Program-made: the position numbers and the translations under genes
In this document: piece by piece, positions 7,374 through 17,654 of the stretch
Numbering within the stretch: the stretch's first letter is position 1
How the letters are laid out: every line of letters starts with the position of its first letter
The notes under the pieces: model-generated
The model's input: the letters and a program-made list of their open reading frames with translations, nothing else
What the model was told of the DNA's origin: nothing
Databases searched by the model: none
DNA from: an uncultured Erysipelotrichaceae bacterium
GTDB taxonomy: Bacteria > Bacillota_I > Bacilli_A > RF39 > UBA660
Direction of reading: 5' to 3'
NCBI GenBank assembly: GCA_902764145.1
Contig: CACWUS010000002.1
Coordinates: 133,493 to 171,137 of the forward strand
Length of the DNA stretch: 37,645 nt

Positions 7374-8396
7374 ATGATAGGTACAAGGCAAAAAGAATTA
7401 CTTAAAGAAATTGTTGAAGAATATGTTAAAACTGCAAGACCTGTAGGTAGTAAGACTTTGTGTAAAAAATTTAAATGCTCTAGTGCTACCATTCGTAATG
7501 ATATGGCTACGTTAGAAAATTTAGGTTATCTTGAAAAAACTCATATATCTTCAGGAAGGATTCCATCAGAAGAAGGTTATAGATATTATGTTGATAATTT
7601 AATGGAAGCTAAAAAAATTAGTGGTGAAGATATGTTAAAACTTCAAACTATATTTAATAACAAAGAATTAGAACTTGATGATGCTATTAGTAAAAGTTTG
7701 GAAATAATAAGTGATATTACTAATTATACTTCTGTTATATTAGGAAAAGAATCTAGTGATAATCGTCTTCAAAAAGTAGAAGTTGTACCAATAGATAGTC
7801 GACAATTAATAGCTATTGTTATAACTGATACTGGTCATGTTGAAAATAAGAGTATCGTTCTAGAAGAAAATATACCAACAGAAGAAATATCTAAAACTAC
7901 TGAGTTACTTAATAAAATGCTCATTGGGACGCCAATAGATGAAGTTCCAAGTAAACTGGAGTTTGAAATTAAACCTGTGATTAGAAATTATATTGAAAAT
8001 TATGAGGTTGTATATAATGCATTTTATAATGCACTTTCAAACTTTACTAGTGAAAGGGATGTTAAATTTACTGGTAAAACCAATATATTAAAACAACCGG
8101 AATTTTCAACAGTTGATGATGTTAAGAACATCATAAGTAAATTTGAAAGCAAAGATATGGTGAGTAAAATTGAAGAAACTAATGATGAGGTTAAGGTATA
8201 TATTGGTAGTGAGAATGAAATTGATGATAATGTAACAGTGGTTAAAACAAAATATAAAGTGGGTGGTCGTGAAGGATCAATCGCTATTATAGGACCTAAA
8301 AGAATGGAATATGAAAGAGTTGTTAGTATGCTTGAATATATAAAAGAGCATATTGAAGGTGGAAAGGAAGATAAGCTTGAAAAAGAAGAACAATGA
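7374..8396 (+). CDS. hrcA: Heat-inducible transcription repressor HrcA
   Basis: HrcA binds CIRCE operators and represses class I heat-shock genes; its folding depends on GroE in Bacillus. The N-terminal winged-helix domain is clear (T-R-Q-K-E-L-L, then S-S-A-T-I-R-N-D-M and L-E-K-T-H-I-S-S-G-R-I-P-S at about residues 40-65), followed by the large GAF-like and C-terminal domains with Y-K-V-G-G-R-E-G-S-I-A-I-I-G-P-K-R-M. Two ATGs are adjacent (7371, 7374); the second is better spaced from AAGGAGG. It is the first gene of its own CIRCE-controlled operon, so autoregulation is expected. About 340 residues, typical. Confidence 0.96.
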   Translation: MIGTRQKELLKEIVEEYVKTARPVGSKTLCKKFKCSSATIRNDMATLENLGYLEKTHISSGRIPSEEGYRYYVDNLMEAKKISGEDMLKLQTIFNNKELELDDAISKSLEIISDITNYTSVILGKESSDNRLQKVEVVPIDSRQLIAIVITDTGHVENKSIVLEENIPTEEISKTTELLNKMLIGTPIDEVPSKLEFEIKPVIRNYIENYEVVYNAFYNALSNFTSERDVKFTGKTNILKQPEFSTVDDVKNIISKFESKDMVSKIEETNDEVKVYIGSENEIDDNVTVVKTKYKVGGREGSIAIIGPKRMEYERVVSMLEYIKEHIEGGKEDKLEKEEQ

Positions 8397-8972
8397 AAAA
8401 ATAAATGATGAAAAAATAAATAATGAAGTAAATACTGAAGAAGTAACAAATGAAGAAGGTGGATGTAGTCCTGATGGATGTGCATCTTGTGGTGGATGTT
8501 CTAGTGGAATAGACCCTGAAACAATGGTTCAAATCCTTGGAAGTAGAAACCAAGAATTAGAAGATAAATATATTCGTTTACAAGCTGAATATTTAAATTT
8601 TAAAACTAGGACACAAACAGAAGTATCTAGAATGCTTCAATATGAAGGAGAAGATTTCATTAAGGAAATGCTTGTTATTAAAGACAACTTAGAAAGAGCA
8701 GTTATGATGGATGATAATGATTTATCTGATGAAGTTAGTAAGTTTTTGAGTGGATTTAAGATGATACTTGGAAATTTAACTAGTTTATTTGATAAATTTG
8801 AAGTTCGTGAAATAGAATGCTTAGGACTTGAATTTGATCCAAATGTTGCTGAAGCTGTTCTTACTGAACATGATCCTAACAAACCAGAAAATGTTGTTTT
8901 AGAGGTACTTACTAAAGGATATAAATATAAAGATAAAGTAATTAGACATGCAATGGTTAAGGTAAATAAGTA

Positions 8973-8973
<1 letters not shown>
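8377..8973 (+). CDS. grpE: Nucleotide exchange factor GrpE with Cys-rich N-terminal motif
   Basis: GrpE releases ADP from DnaK. The coiled-coil part (Y-I-R-L-Q-A-E-Y-x-N-F-K-x-R) and the beta domain ending V-L-E-V-L-T-K-G-Y-K-Y-K-D-K-V-I-R-H-A-M-V are clear. There is no ATG near the start; TTG 8377, 8 bases after an AAAGGA, is the likely initiator and lies inside hrcA, giving 198 residues, while another in-frame TTG occurs at 8353. Odd feature: the normally acidic disordered N terminus holds four cysteines in a glycine-rich patch (C30-x4-C35-x2-C38-x2-C41), not typical of GrpE. Gene order hrcA-grpE-dnaK supports the call. Confidence 0.93.
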
Positions 8974-11173
<2,200 letters not shown>

Positions 11174-11178
11174 TTAGT

Positions 11179-11204
11179 TTAAGGGCTCTAATTTGAGCCC
11201 TTAA
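11179..11204 (+). terminator. Perfect 10-bp hairpin after dnaK (no T-tract)
   Basis: TTAAGGGCTC (11179-11188), a 6-base loop, and GAGCCCTTAA (11195-11204). It is the most GC-rich hairpin in the area, but is followed by ATAATATAAG rather than a T run. It may be a processing or mRNA-stability element, or a weak terminator that lowers pepF-dnaJ expression relative to dnaK. Confidence 0.55.
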
Positions 11205-11222
11205 ATAATATAAGGAGAAAAT

Positions 11223-12986
11223 ATGGATAAATATAATTGGGATTTAACAAGACTATATAAAGATGAAAATGAATATAAAAAAGACATTAAAGAATTAAAT
11301 GAATTACTAAAAGAAATAGTTAAATATAAAGGAAAATTATTATCTAGTGGTGATAATCTTTTAAGTGCATTAGAAATTGGCGAAAGAATTGATTATTTAA
11401 CAGAAAGACTATATGTATATTCACATTTAGGTTATTATGAAAATATGGGAAATGTTAAATTTCAAGAATATAAAGAAGAAATATTATCTTTAGTAGATAA
11501 GTGTAATAGTACAACTAGTTTTATGACTCCTGAATTATTATCTTCAGATTATAACGAAGTTTTAAAATTAATTAGTGAAAATAAAAAATTAGAAAAATAT
11601 AAGAAAATGCTTGAAGATACTTTCAGATATAAAAGTCATGTGTTGAGTGAAGGTGAAGAAAAATTACTTAGTGATTTATCTGAAGTAATGAGAGTACCTA
11701 AAAGTACATATGATGCGATTAATAATATAGATGTTAAATTTGATAAGATTAAAGATGAAATGGGTAATAAGGTTGAATTAACTTCTTCTAATTATAGTAG
11801 ATATTTATCTTCAAGAGATAGAAGAGTTAGAAAAGAAGCATTTAATAAAAAATATAAGTATTATAAAGAACATATAAATACTATTAGTTCTTTATATATT
11901 GGTAAAGTTAAATCAAATTGTATTATTGCGAAGACAAGAGGATATAATAGTGCTCTTGAAATGAAGTTGTTTCCAGATAAAGTAAGTAAAAAATTATATG
12001 ATACTTTAATTAAAATAACTAATAAAAATACTAAATATTTAAAAGATTATTATAAAATTAAAGAAAATACTTTAGGATATAAACTTCACATGTATGATTT
12101 ATATGTTAATACTTCTAAAGTACCTGAAAAAAAAGTTGAGTATGAAGAAGCTAAAAAGATTGCTAATGATGCATTAAAACCACTTGGAGAAGAATATTTA
12201 AATAAATTTAATTATTTACTTGATAATAGATGTGTAGATGTATATCCAAAAGATAAAAAAAGAAGTGGTGCATATGAATGGGGAAGTTATAAAGTATTAC
12301 CTTATGTATCTTTAAATTATGAAAATAATATTGATTCAGTAAGTACTTTAATTCATGAAATGGGACATGCTATGCATACTTATTACAGTAATGAAAATCA
12401 AGATTTTATTTATGCTGGATATCCAATATTTTTAGCTGAAATAGCTTCTACTGTTAATGAGGTATTATTAAGTGAGTATTTATATAATAATACTAGTGAT
12501 AAGAATGAGAAAATATATTATTTAGTAGAATTTTTAGATAAATTTAAAGCAACTGTATATAGACAAGTTATGTTTGCTGAATTTGAAAGCACTATTCATG
12601 AAAAATATGAAAATGGTGAAAGTTTAACAATGGAATTAATTTGTGATACATATTTAAAACTAAATAAAAAACATTTTAGTCCTGTTATTAAAGTTGATGA
12701 CACTATTAAATATGAATGGGCTAGAATACCACATTTTTATGATTCTTTTTATGTATATAAGTATGCTACTGGATTTATTTGTGCATTAATAATAGCAGAT
12801 AAATTATTACATACAAAAGATTTTAAAGATGAATATATAAGATTCTTAAAGAGTGGAGGTAGTCAATACCCACTTGAATTATTAAATAGTATAGGAATAG
12901 ATTTAACAGATGAAAAAGTTTTATCAAAAGCATTTGATATTTTTAATGAAAAAGTTAATGAATTGAAAAGATTAGAAAGTGAGTAG
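11223..12986 (+). CDS. pepF: Oligoendopeptidase F (M3B metallopeptidase)
   Basis: A 587-residue cytoplasmic zinc peptidase of the M3B family, which cuts short peptides. The zinc motif H378-E379-M-G-H382-A-M-H is intact, followed about 25 residues later by a L-A-E-I-A-S-T-V-N-E block that supplies the third metal ligand. Near the C terminus the typical P-H-F-Y-D-S-F-Y-V-Y-K-Y-A-T-G substrate-pocket motif is present. A good AAGGAG precedes the ATG. Position between dnaK and dnaJ is unusual; it may contribute to peptide clearance in stress, but that is inference. Length matches the family (about 600). Confidence 0.93.
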   Translation: MDKYNWDLTRLYKDENEYKKDIKELNELLKEIVKYKGKLLSSGDNLLSALEIGERIDYLTERLYVYSHLGYYENMGNVKFQEYKEEILSLVDKCNSTTSFMTPELLSSDYNEVLKLISENKKLEKYKKMLEDTFRYKSHVLSEGEEKLLSDLSEVMRVPKSTYDAINNIDVKFDKIKDEMGNKVELTSSNYSRYLSSRDRRVRKEAFNKKYKYYKEHINTISSLYIGKVKSNCIIAKTRGYNSALEMKLFPDKVSKKLYDTLIKITNKNTKYLKDYYKIKENTLGYKLHMYDLYVNTSKVPEKKVEYEEAKKIANDALKPLGEEYLNKFNYLLDNRCVDVYPKDKKRSGAYEWGSYKVLPYVSLNYENNIDSVSTLIHEMGHAMHTYYSNENQDFIYAGYPIFLAEIASTVNEVLLSEYLYNNTSDKNEKIYYLVEFLDKFKATVYRQVMFAEFESTIHEKYENGESLTMELICDTYLKLNKKHFSPVIKVDDTIKYEWARIPHFYDSFYVYKYATGFICALIIADKLLHTKDFKDEYIRFLKSGGSQYPLELLNSIGIDLTDEKVLSKAFDIFNEKVNELKRLESE

Positions 12987-12992
12987 TAATAT

Positions 12993-14126
12993 ATGGCAAA
13001 AAGAGATTATTATGAAGTCTTAGGTGTTTCTAAAGATGCAACTGAAGAAGAAATTAAAAGTGCATTTAGAAAAAAAGCAAAAGAATACCACCCAGATATA
13101 AATAAGAGTCCAGATGCCCCTGAAAAGTTTAAAGAAGCACAAGAAGCCTATGCATGTCTTTCTGATAAAGATAATAGGGCTAAATATGATCAATTTGGTC
13201 ATGCTGCTTTTGAAAATTCTTATGGTAATGCAGGTGGTGGAAGTTATCAAGGTGGAAATCCATTTGGTAATTTTGATTTTGGAGATATTTTTGATGATTT
13301 ATTCTCAGGTGGATTTGGTGGATTCGGTGGTTTTGGATCATCTTCTAGAAATTCAACTCGTGCTAGAAAAGGTGCCGATACATTATATAGTATGAAAATA
13401 GATTTTATGGATGCTGTATATGGTACTAAGAGAGATATAGAACTTGAATATTATGAAGTTTGTGATGATTGTGATGGTCATGGCGGACATGGTGAAGTAA
13501 TATGTTCTGAATGTAATGGTAAAGGTACTGTTATTAAACAAGCAAACACGATACTTGGAACTATTCAAACAAGAAGCACATGTCCAGAATGTAATGGTAA
13601 AGGTAAAACATATAAATCTAGATGTAATACATGTAAAGGCAATGGAAGAGTTAAAGTTACAAAAACTCTTACAATTGATATTCCAGCTGGTATAAATGAA
13701 GGAGAACAATTAAGAGTCAGTGGAAAAGGGGAACCTGGATTAAATGGTGGGCCTAATGGAGACTTGTATATTGAAATTAGAATAATTCCTCATGAATTTT
13801 ATAGACGTGAAGGAAATGATATATATGTTGATATGCCAGTTACAATTACAGATTTATGTTTAGGATGCAAAAAAACTATTAAAACAATGGATGGATATGT
13901 TGATATTAAAATAAAAGAAGGAAGTCAACCTGGAGATATTTTAAGAATTAAAGGAAAAGGTATTAATAATCCAGATTCTTGGAAAAAAGGAGATTTTTAT
14001 CTTGTTTTAAAATTAATTATTCCTACAAGTTTATCACGTAAACAAAAGAGTATTTTAGAAGATTTAGAGGATACAGACTTAGAGGATTCTGTTGAATTTA
14101 AAAAATTTGATAAATTAAATAAATAA
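12993..14126 (+). CDS. dnaJ: Chaperone protein DnaJ
   Basis: A 377-residue type I J-protein. The J domain carries H33-P34-D35, essential for stimulating DnaK. A glycine/phenylalanine-rich linker (about residues 72-115) is followed by the zinc region with four C-x-x-C-x-G-x-G type repeats ([32 protein letters not shown]), then the C-terminal substrate domains. It starts 6 bases after pepF with only a weak ribosome-binding site. The operon ends just after it at a strong terminator. It probably responds to HrcA through the upstream promoter. Confidence 0.97.
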   Translation: MAKRDYYEVLGVSKDATEEEIKSAFRKKAKEYHPDINKSPDAPEKFKEAQEAYACLSDKDNRAKYDQFGHAAFENSYGNAGGGSYQGGNPFGNFDFGDIFDDLFSGGFGGFGGFGSSSRNSTRARKGADTLYSMKIDFMDAVYGTKRDIELEYYEVCDDCDGHGGHGEVICSECNGKGTVIKQANTILGTIQTRSTCPECNGKGKTYKSRCNTCKGNGRVKVTKTLTIDIPAGINEGEQLRVSGKGEPGLNGGPNGDLYIEIRIIPHEFYRREGNDIYVDMPVTITDLCLGCKKTIKTMDGYVDIKIKEGSQPGDILRIKGKGINNPDSWKKGDFYLVLKLIIPTSLSRKQKSILEDLEDTDLEDSVEFKKFDKLNK

Positions 14127-14151
14127 ACTAATTGTTTATTTATTTTTTTTT
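14117..14151 (+). terminator. Intrinsic terminator ending the heat-shock operon
   Basis: An 11-bp perfect stem, AATAAATAAAC (14118-14128) and GTTTATTTATT (14134-14144), 5-base loop, then a run of T. The dnaJ stop codon lies in the 5' arm. Confidence 0.8.
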
Positions 14152-14160
14152 GATTATAAT
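14132..14160 (+). promoter_or_regulatory. Probable sigma-A promoter of the prepilin-cyclophilin-folD operon
   Basis: TTGTTT (14132-14137), a 17-base spacer and a perfect TATAAT (14155-14160). The -35 lies in the terminator of the previous operon. An AAGGTGG ribosome-binding site follows before the ATG at 14181. Confidence 0.55.
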
Positions 14161-14180
14161 TATATTAAGGTGGTAATAAA

Positions 14181-14669
14181 ATGAAGAAAAATGGTTTTGC
14201 TCTATTAGAATTATTATTAGTTGTATGTGTTATAGCCCTATTAGCAAGTTTATTATTACCCAAAATATTAAAACACAGTCCAGAAACTATAAAAGAGGAA
14301 AAAGATAATGCAAATAATCAAGTGTTTTTTTCTGAAGCAAGAATATTAGTTACTAGTGCAAAAGATGAATACTTATTAAAGTCATTTAGTGATAGTAATA
14401 ATCGTGTATTTGCTCATATTAATGGAAATGATTGTAATAATGCTTTAGCTAACATAAGAGATGAAATTGACTATTATATTGAATTTAATATAGAAGGAAA
14501 TATTTCTAAATATTATGTAACTGATCACAACTATATGTATTCATATATTAGTGAAAATTTTGGTGATAATTTTGATTCAAGTAAAATATTAGATTCTGAT
14601 TTTGTGTTGTATAATGAAAATATTAATAAATTTAATATTACTTGTGATTCATTTGAAAGGATAGATTAA
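14181..14669 (+). CDS. Type IV prepilin-like (pseudopilin) protein
   Basis: A 162-residue secreted protein with a class III signal peptide: M-K-K-N-G-F-A-L-L-E-L, where a prepilin peptidase would cut after Gly5 and methylate Phe6, with the conserved Glu at mature position 5. A hydrophobic helix follows to about residue 28. The rest is a small globular domain with two cysteines (C-N-N and a C near the end) that could pair. AAGGTGG gives a clear start. It could be part of a competence pseudopilus or a type IV pilus together with the PilB and the second prepilin later in the window. The globular part matches nothing I recognise. Confidence 0.8.
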   Translation: MKKNGFALLELLLVVCVIALLASLLLPKILKHSPETIKEEKDNANNQVFFSEARILVTSAKDEYLLKSFSDSNNRVFAHINGNDCNNALANIRDEIDYYIEFNIEGNISKYYVTDHNYMYSYISENFGDNFDSSKILDSDFVLYNENINKFNITCDSFERID

Positions 14670-14670
14670 T

Positions 14671-15399
14671 ATGAGTAAAAAAACTGAAGAATTAAGAAAA
14701 GAAAAGAATAAAAAGAAAAGAATAATTTGGTGTATAGTTGGAGTATTATTCTTAGCATTTATTATTTGGGTAATATTTTTAAATACCAAAAGTGATTTAA
14801 ATTATGAGACAAAAAAAATAGGTGATGATACCATTTATATAATTGATGATGATAGTTATATTGAAAGTAAAGAAGAATCTGATTTAGTAATGATTAATGT
14901 TCTAGATTATGGAATAATGATTGCTGAACTTTATCCAAATGTGGCTCCAATTACTGTTAAAAACTTTAAAAAATTAGTTAGTGAAGGCTTTTATTCAAAC
15001 TTTATATTTCATAGAGTCATTAAAGATTTTATGATTCAAACAGGAGATCCTACTGGCACTGGTAATGGTGGTAGTGAAGAAACTATAAAAGGTGAATTTG
15101 AAATAAATGGATTTAAGAACAATCTATCTCATACAAGAGGCGTATTATCTATGGCAAGAGCTGGTGCTAATCCTGAAACTGAATATACAATGAATTCTGC
15201 ATCAAGTCAGTTTTTTATAGTTCATCAAGATAGTACTTATTTAGATGGTAATTATGCTGCTTTTGGTAAACTTTTAAATGGTTACGATGTACTTGATAAA
15301 ATAGCTAATGTAAAAACTGATGAAAATGATAAGCCATTAATTGATCAAGTATTAAAAAATATAAAATTTGTTAAAAAATATGAAGGAGAATTAAAATAA
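14671..15399 (+). CDS. Membrane-anchored cyclophilin-type peptidyl-prolyl isomerase
   Basis: A 242-residue protein with a positively charged N terminus, one membrane segment (about residues 17-37), and a cyclophilin domain (about 70-235) outside the membrane. Family motifs are F-I-F-H-R-V-I-K-D-F-M-I-Q-T-G-D-P-T-G-T-G, S-M-A-R-A and S-S-Q-F-F-I-V-H. The catalytic Arg of F-H-R-V and the Q-T-G-D substrate pocket are present. Cyclophilins speed proline isomerisation during folding of exported proteins. It starts 1 base after the prepilin gene and overlaps folD by one base, so all three are co-transcribed. Not PrsA-like: no lipobox is seen. Confidence 0.92.
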   Translation: MSKKTEELRKEKNKKKRIIWCIVGVLFLAFIIWVIFLNTKSDLNYETKKIGDDTIYIIDDDSYIESKEESDLVMINVLDYGIMIAELYPNVAPITVKNFKKLVSEGFYSNFIFHRVIKDFMIQTGDPTGTGNGGSEETIKGEFEINGFKNNLSHTRGVLSMARAGANPETEYTMNSASSQFFIVHQDSTYLDGNYAAFGKLLNGYDVLDKIANVKTDENDKPLIDQVLKNIKFVKKYEGELK

Positions 15400-16238
15400 T
15401 GGAAAGATTAGATGGAAAACTATTAAGTGCTAAGATTAAGGATGAGGTAAAAGCTGGTGCTGATTCTTATAAGCAAACACCAATACTTGCTGTTTTAACA
15501 ATTGGTGATGATGAAGCTAGTAAAGTGTATGTTGAAAACAAAAGAAAAGCATGTGAATATTGTGGAATGAGTATGATGCATTTTGATTATGCAGATTGCG
15601 TAAAAGAAAGTGTAGTTATTAAAAAAATAAAAGAATTAAATAAGGATAAAAGTGTTAATGGCATTATATTACAATTACCTATACCTAAGAGATTTAATAC
15701 TAAAAAAATATTAAATACAATTAGTCCTGATAAAGATGTTGACGGTTTAACTGATATATCACAAGGTAAGATAATGGGAGGAAATGCTACTTTTATACCA
15801 TGTACTCCAAAAGGTATTCTTGAAATATTTGATCACTATAAAATTGATTTAGAAGGTCGTCATGTAGTAGTAATTGGAAGAAGTGATTTGGTAGGAAAAC
15901 CAATTATGCTTGAATGTATTAATAGAAATGCTACTGTTACGATGTGTCATTCTAAAACTAAAGATTTAAAGAAATATACTAAAGATGCTGATGTGTTAAT
16001 AGTGGCAGTTGGACATAAACATTTAATAGATAAATCTATGATTAAAGAAGGTGCTGTTATTATTGATGTAGGTATCACTCGTATTGATGGTAAAATATAT
16101 GGTGATGTTAATCCTGATGTAGAAGAAAAAGCATCTTATGTAACACCAGTTCCAGGTGGTGTTGGTCCAATGACTGTTGCTATGCTTCTTAAAAATACTT
16201 TTATTGGATACAAAAAACAAAATAATATAGAAGATTAA
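15399..16238 (+). CDS. folD: Methylenetetrahydrofolate dehydrogenase / cyclohydrolase
   Basis: A 279-residue bifunctional FolD, which interconverts 5,10-methylene-, methenyl- and 10-formyl-tetrahydrofolate for one-carbon metabolism. The active-site lysine lies in Y-V-E-N-K-R-K-A; other motifs are L-Q-L-P-I-P, D-K-D-V-D-G-L-T-D, the NADP-binding V-I-G-R-S-D-L-V-G-K-P and the C-terminal P-G-G-V-G-P-M-T-V-A-M-L. It overlaps the cyclophilin stop by one base and is followed by a bidirectional terminator shared with rpsD. Length is typical (about 285). Confidence 0.97.
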   Translation: MERLDGKLLSAKIKDEVKAGADSYKQTPILAVLTIGDDEASKVYVENKRKACEYCGMSMMHFDYADCVKESVVIKKIKELNKDKSVNGIILQLPIPKRFNTKKILNTISPDKDVDGLTDISQGKIMGGNATFIPCTPKGILEIFDHYKIDLEGRHVVVIGRSDLVGKPIMLECINRNATVTMCHSKTKDLKKYTKDADVLIVAVGHKHLIDKSMIKEGAVIIDVGITRIDGKIYGDVNPDVEEKASYVTPVPGGVGPMTVAMLLKNTFIGYKKQNNIED

Positions 16239-16243
16239 TGGAC

Positions 16244-16281
16244 AAATAAAAAAATCTTGATAATTCAAGATTTTTTATTTT
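16244..16281. terminator. Bidirectional intrinsic terminator between folD and rpsD
   Basis: AAAAAATCTTGA (ends 16260), 4-base loop TAAT, TCAAGATTTTTT (16265-16276). The A-run on the left and T-run on the right make it work on both strands, fitting the convergent genes folD (+) and rpsD (-). Confidence 0.85.
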
Positions 16282-16282
16282 A

Positions 16283-16882
16283 TTATCTGTTGTAGAATTC
16301 AACGATAAGTGCTTCATTAATATCAGAATTTAATTCTTCACGTTCTGGATATCTTGTGTATGTGCAAGTCTTTTTAGTTTTATCAACATTTAAGAATGCT
16401 GGAATATTAATATCCATATTTACGCATTCATTGATAACTGGATGTTCTAAAGAAGCTTCTTTTACAGAAATAACACTTCCAACTTTAACTCTAAATGATG
16501 GAATATTAACACCTTTGCCATCTACTAAAATATGTCCATGATTAACAATTTGTCTTGCAGCTCTTCTAGTTTTAGCAAAACCAGCACGATAAACTAAGTT
16601 ATCAAGTCTGCTTTCTAAAAGAATTAATAAATTGAAACCATGAATACCTTGCATTTTACCAGCTGCTTCGAAAGTCTTTCTCATTTGTTTTTCAGAAAGT
16701 CCATATAAAAATCTAACTTTTTGTTTTTCTTGTAATTGAACACCATATTCACTAAGTTTTTTTCTACTTGTTCCATGAATTCCAGGAGCAGTAGGTTTAC
16801 GTCTTAATTCTTTACCAGTTTCAAGAGTAGAAAAACCATATCTTCTAGATTTTTTGAACGCAGGTCCTGTATATCTTGACAT
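16283..16882 (-). CDS. rpsD: 30S ribosomal protein S4
   Basis: A 199-residue primary 16S rRNA-binding protein S4. It starts M-S-R-Y-T-G-P-x-x-K-x-S-R-R and has the typical K-P-x-x-P-G-x-H-G region and an S4 RNA-binding domain ([12 protein letters not shown], then [10 protein letters not shown], about residues 89-125). It lacks the cysteine zinc motif found in some S4 proteins. A strong AAAGGAGG lies upstream of the start. It stands alone as in Bacillus, with its own promoter and a ~150-base structured leader that may allow autogenous repression by S4. Confidence 0.97.
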   Translation of the reverse strand: MSRYTGPAFKKSRRYGFSTLETGKELRRKPTAPGIHGTSRKKLSEYGVQLQEKQKVRFLYGLSEKQMRKTFEAAGKMQGIHGFNLLILLESRLDNLVYRAGFAKTRRAARQIVNHGHILVDGKGVNIPSFRVKVGSVISVKEASLEHPVINECVNMDINIPAFLNVDKTKKTCTYTRYPEREELNSDINEALIVEFYNR

Positions 16883-16884
16883 AG

Positions 16885-17033
16885 TATTTATACCTCCTTT
16901 TTGTAATATTGTACTAAAAGGCTTCTATTTTCCATTATAGGGAGTTTCTATATGAATTTTCACCTTGGCAGAGGTTACTCATTATTTTCAAGAAACACGT
17001 TATAATTTCCTATAGCACTGCCACTTAAATACT
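16885..17033 (-). ncRNA. Candidate S4-responsive leader of rpsD with possible pseudoknot
   Basis: The rpsD 5' untranslated region is long (about 150 bases from the predicted start site). On the minus strand, in transcript order, GGCAG (17022-17018) can pair with CTGCC (16971-16967), and TATAGG (17014-17009) with CCTATA (16941-16936). The order A-B-A'-B' is that of a pseudoknot. Autogenous control of rpsD by S4 through leader RNA is known in Bacillus; this particular structure is read by eye and not folded computationally. Confidence 0.45.
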
Positions 17034-17039
17034 TAGTAA

Positions 17040-17068
17040 ATTATATAATATCTTTTAATAAAAATCAA
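17040..17068 (-). promoter_or_regulatory. Sigma-A promoter of rpsD
   Basis: On the minus strand TTGATT (17068-17063), 17-base spacer, perfect TATAAT (17045-17040). Transcription would start near 17033. It faces away from the promoter of the next plus-strand gene. Confidence 0.7.
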
Positions 17069-17075
17069 CAAATAA

Positions 17076-17105
17076 TTGATACAAATACTGATTTTATGCT
17101 ATAAT
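17076..17105 (+). promoter_or_regulatory. Sigma-A promoter of the thioredoxin-like / murB pair
   Basis: TTGATA (17076-17081), 18-base spacer, perfect TATAAT (17100-17105) with an upstream TGC extended -10. This is why the first in-frame ATG at 17076, inside the -35, cannot be the real translation start. Confidence 0.75.
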
Positions 17106-17126
17106 TTTAATTACGGAGATGAAAAT

Positions 17127-17654
17127 ATGGCAAAAAAAGGAATGCAAATTAAGTATAAAAGTAAAAAAAGAGAAAGAAATAAGAATAATATGGTAGAAGA
17201 AAATACTATTAAATCTTTATTAAAGCCAGTTATTATTGTACTAGTATTCTTAGGAGTAATGTATTTAATGGCTGTTGGTTTAGAAAAACTTGGTACATTT
17301 GAAAGAGGATATACTGCTCCTAGTAAAGAAACTAATTTTGATTATGAAAATATTTCTGTATCTACTGTATTTAATAGAAATGAAAAAACATATTATGTAA
17401 TATTTGACAATTTTAAGAGTAGCTATACAAGTAATTCTTATGTAAATCTATTATTAGAAAGTCAAGATACAACATATTATAAAGTAGATATGAGTATAAA
17501 AGAAAATGCTAAATATGCAAGTGAAAAATCAAATAAAAAGGCTACAAAGCCAAGTGAACTTAAAATAAATGGTATTACACTTATTAAAATAAAAAATGGA
17601 AGAATTGTTGACTATATTGAAGGTAGTGACAATATTGAAGAGTATCTAAAATGA
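17127..17654 (+). CDS. Single-pass membrane protein with thioredoxin-like fold lacking CXXC
   Basis: A 175-residue protein that begins at M-A-K-K-G-M, with GGAG upstream; an earlier ATG in frame lies in the promoter and is rejected. The N terminus is very basic, followed by a membrane segment (about residues 34-56). The outer domain has strand-helix order like thioredoxin (Y-Y-V-I-F-D-N-F, then Y-Y-K-V-D-M, then I-T-L-I-K-I-K-N-G-R-I-V-D-Y-I-E-G, then I-E-E-Y-L), but there is no CXXC and no cysteine at all. A redox role is therefore unlikely. It overlaps murB by 4 bases (ATGA). Fold assignment is inferred and not certain. Confidence 0.7.
   Translation: MAKKGMQIKYKSKKRERNKNNMVEENTIKSLLKPVIIVLVFLGVMYLMAVGLEKLGTFERGYTAPSKETNFDYENISVSTVFNRNEKTYYVIFDNFKSSYTSNSYVNLLLESQDTTYYKVDMSIKENAKYASEKSNKKATKPSELKINGITLIKIKNGRIVDYIEGSDNIEEYLK

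Noticed and set aside
8024..8553. Two overlapping minus-strand open frames across the hrcA-grpE junction.
   Set aside because: Mirror of Glu/Lys/Asn-rich coding sequence; histidine/leucine-rich translations without family likeness.
11179..11204. Strong rho-independent terminator after dnaK.
   Set aside because: The stem is excellent but is followed by ATAATATAAG with no T-run on either strand, so full termination is not supported; listed as a hairpin of uncertain role.
16883..17075. T-box or other aminoacyl-tRNA riboswitch in the rpsD leader.
   Set aside because: No T-box core sequence is visible on the minus strand, and rpsD is not an amino-acid gene; an S4 leader is the simpler reading.
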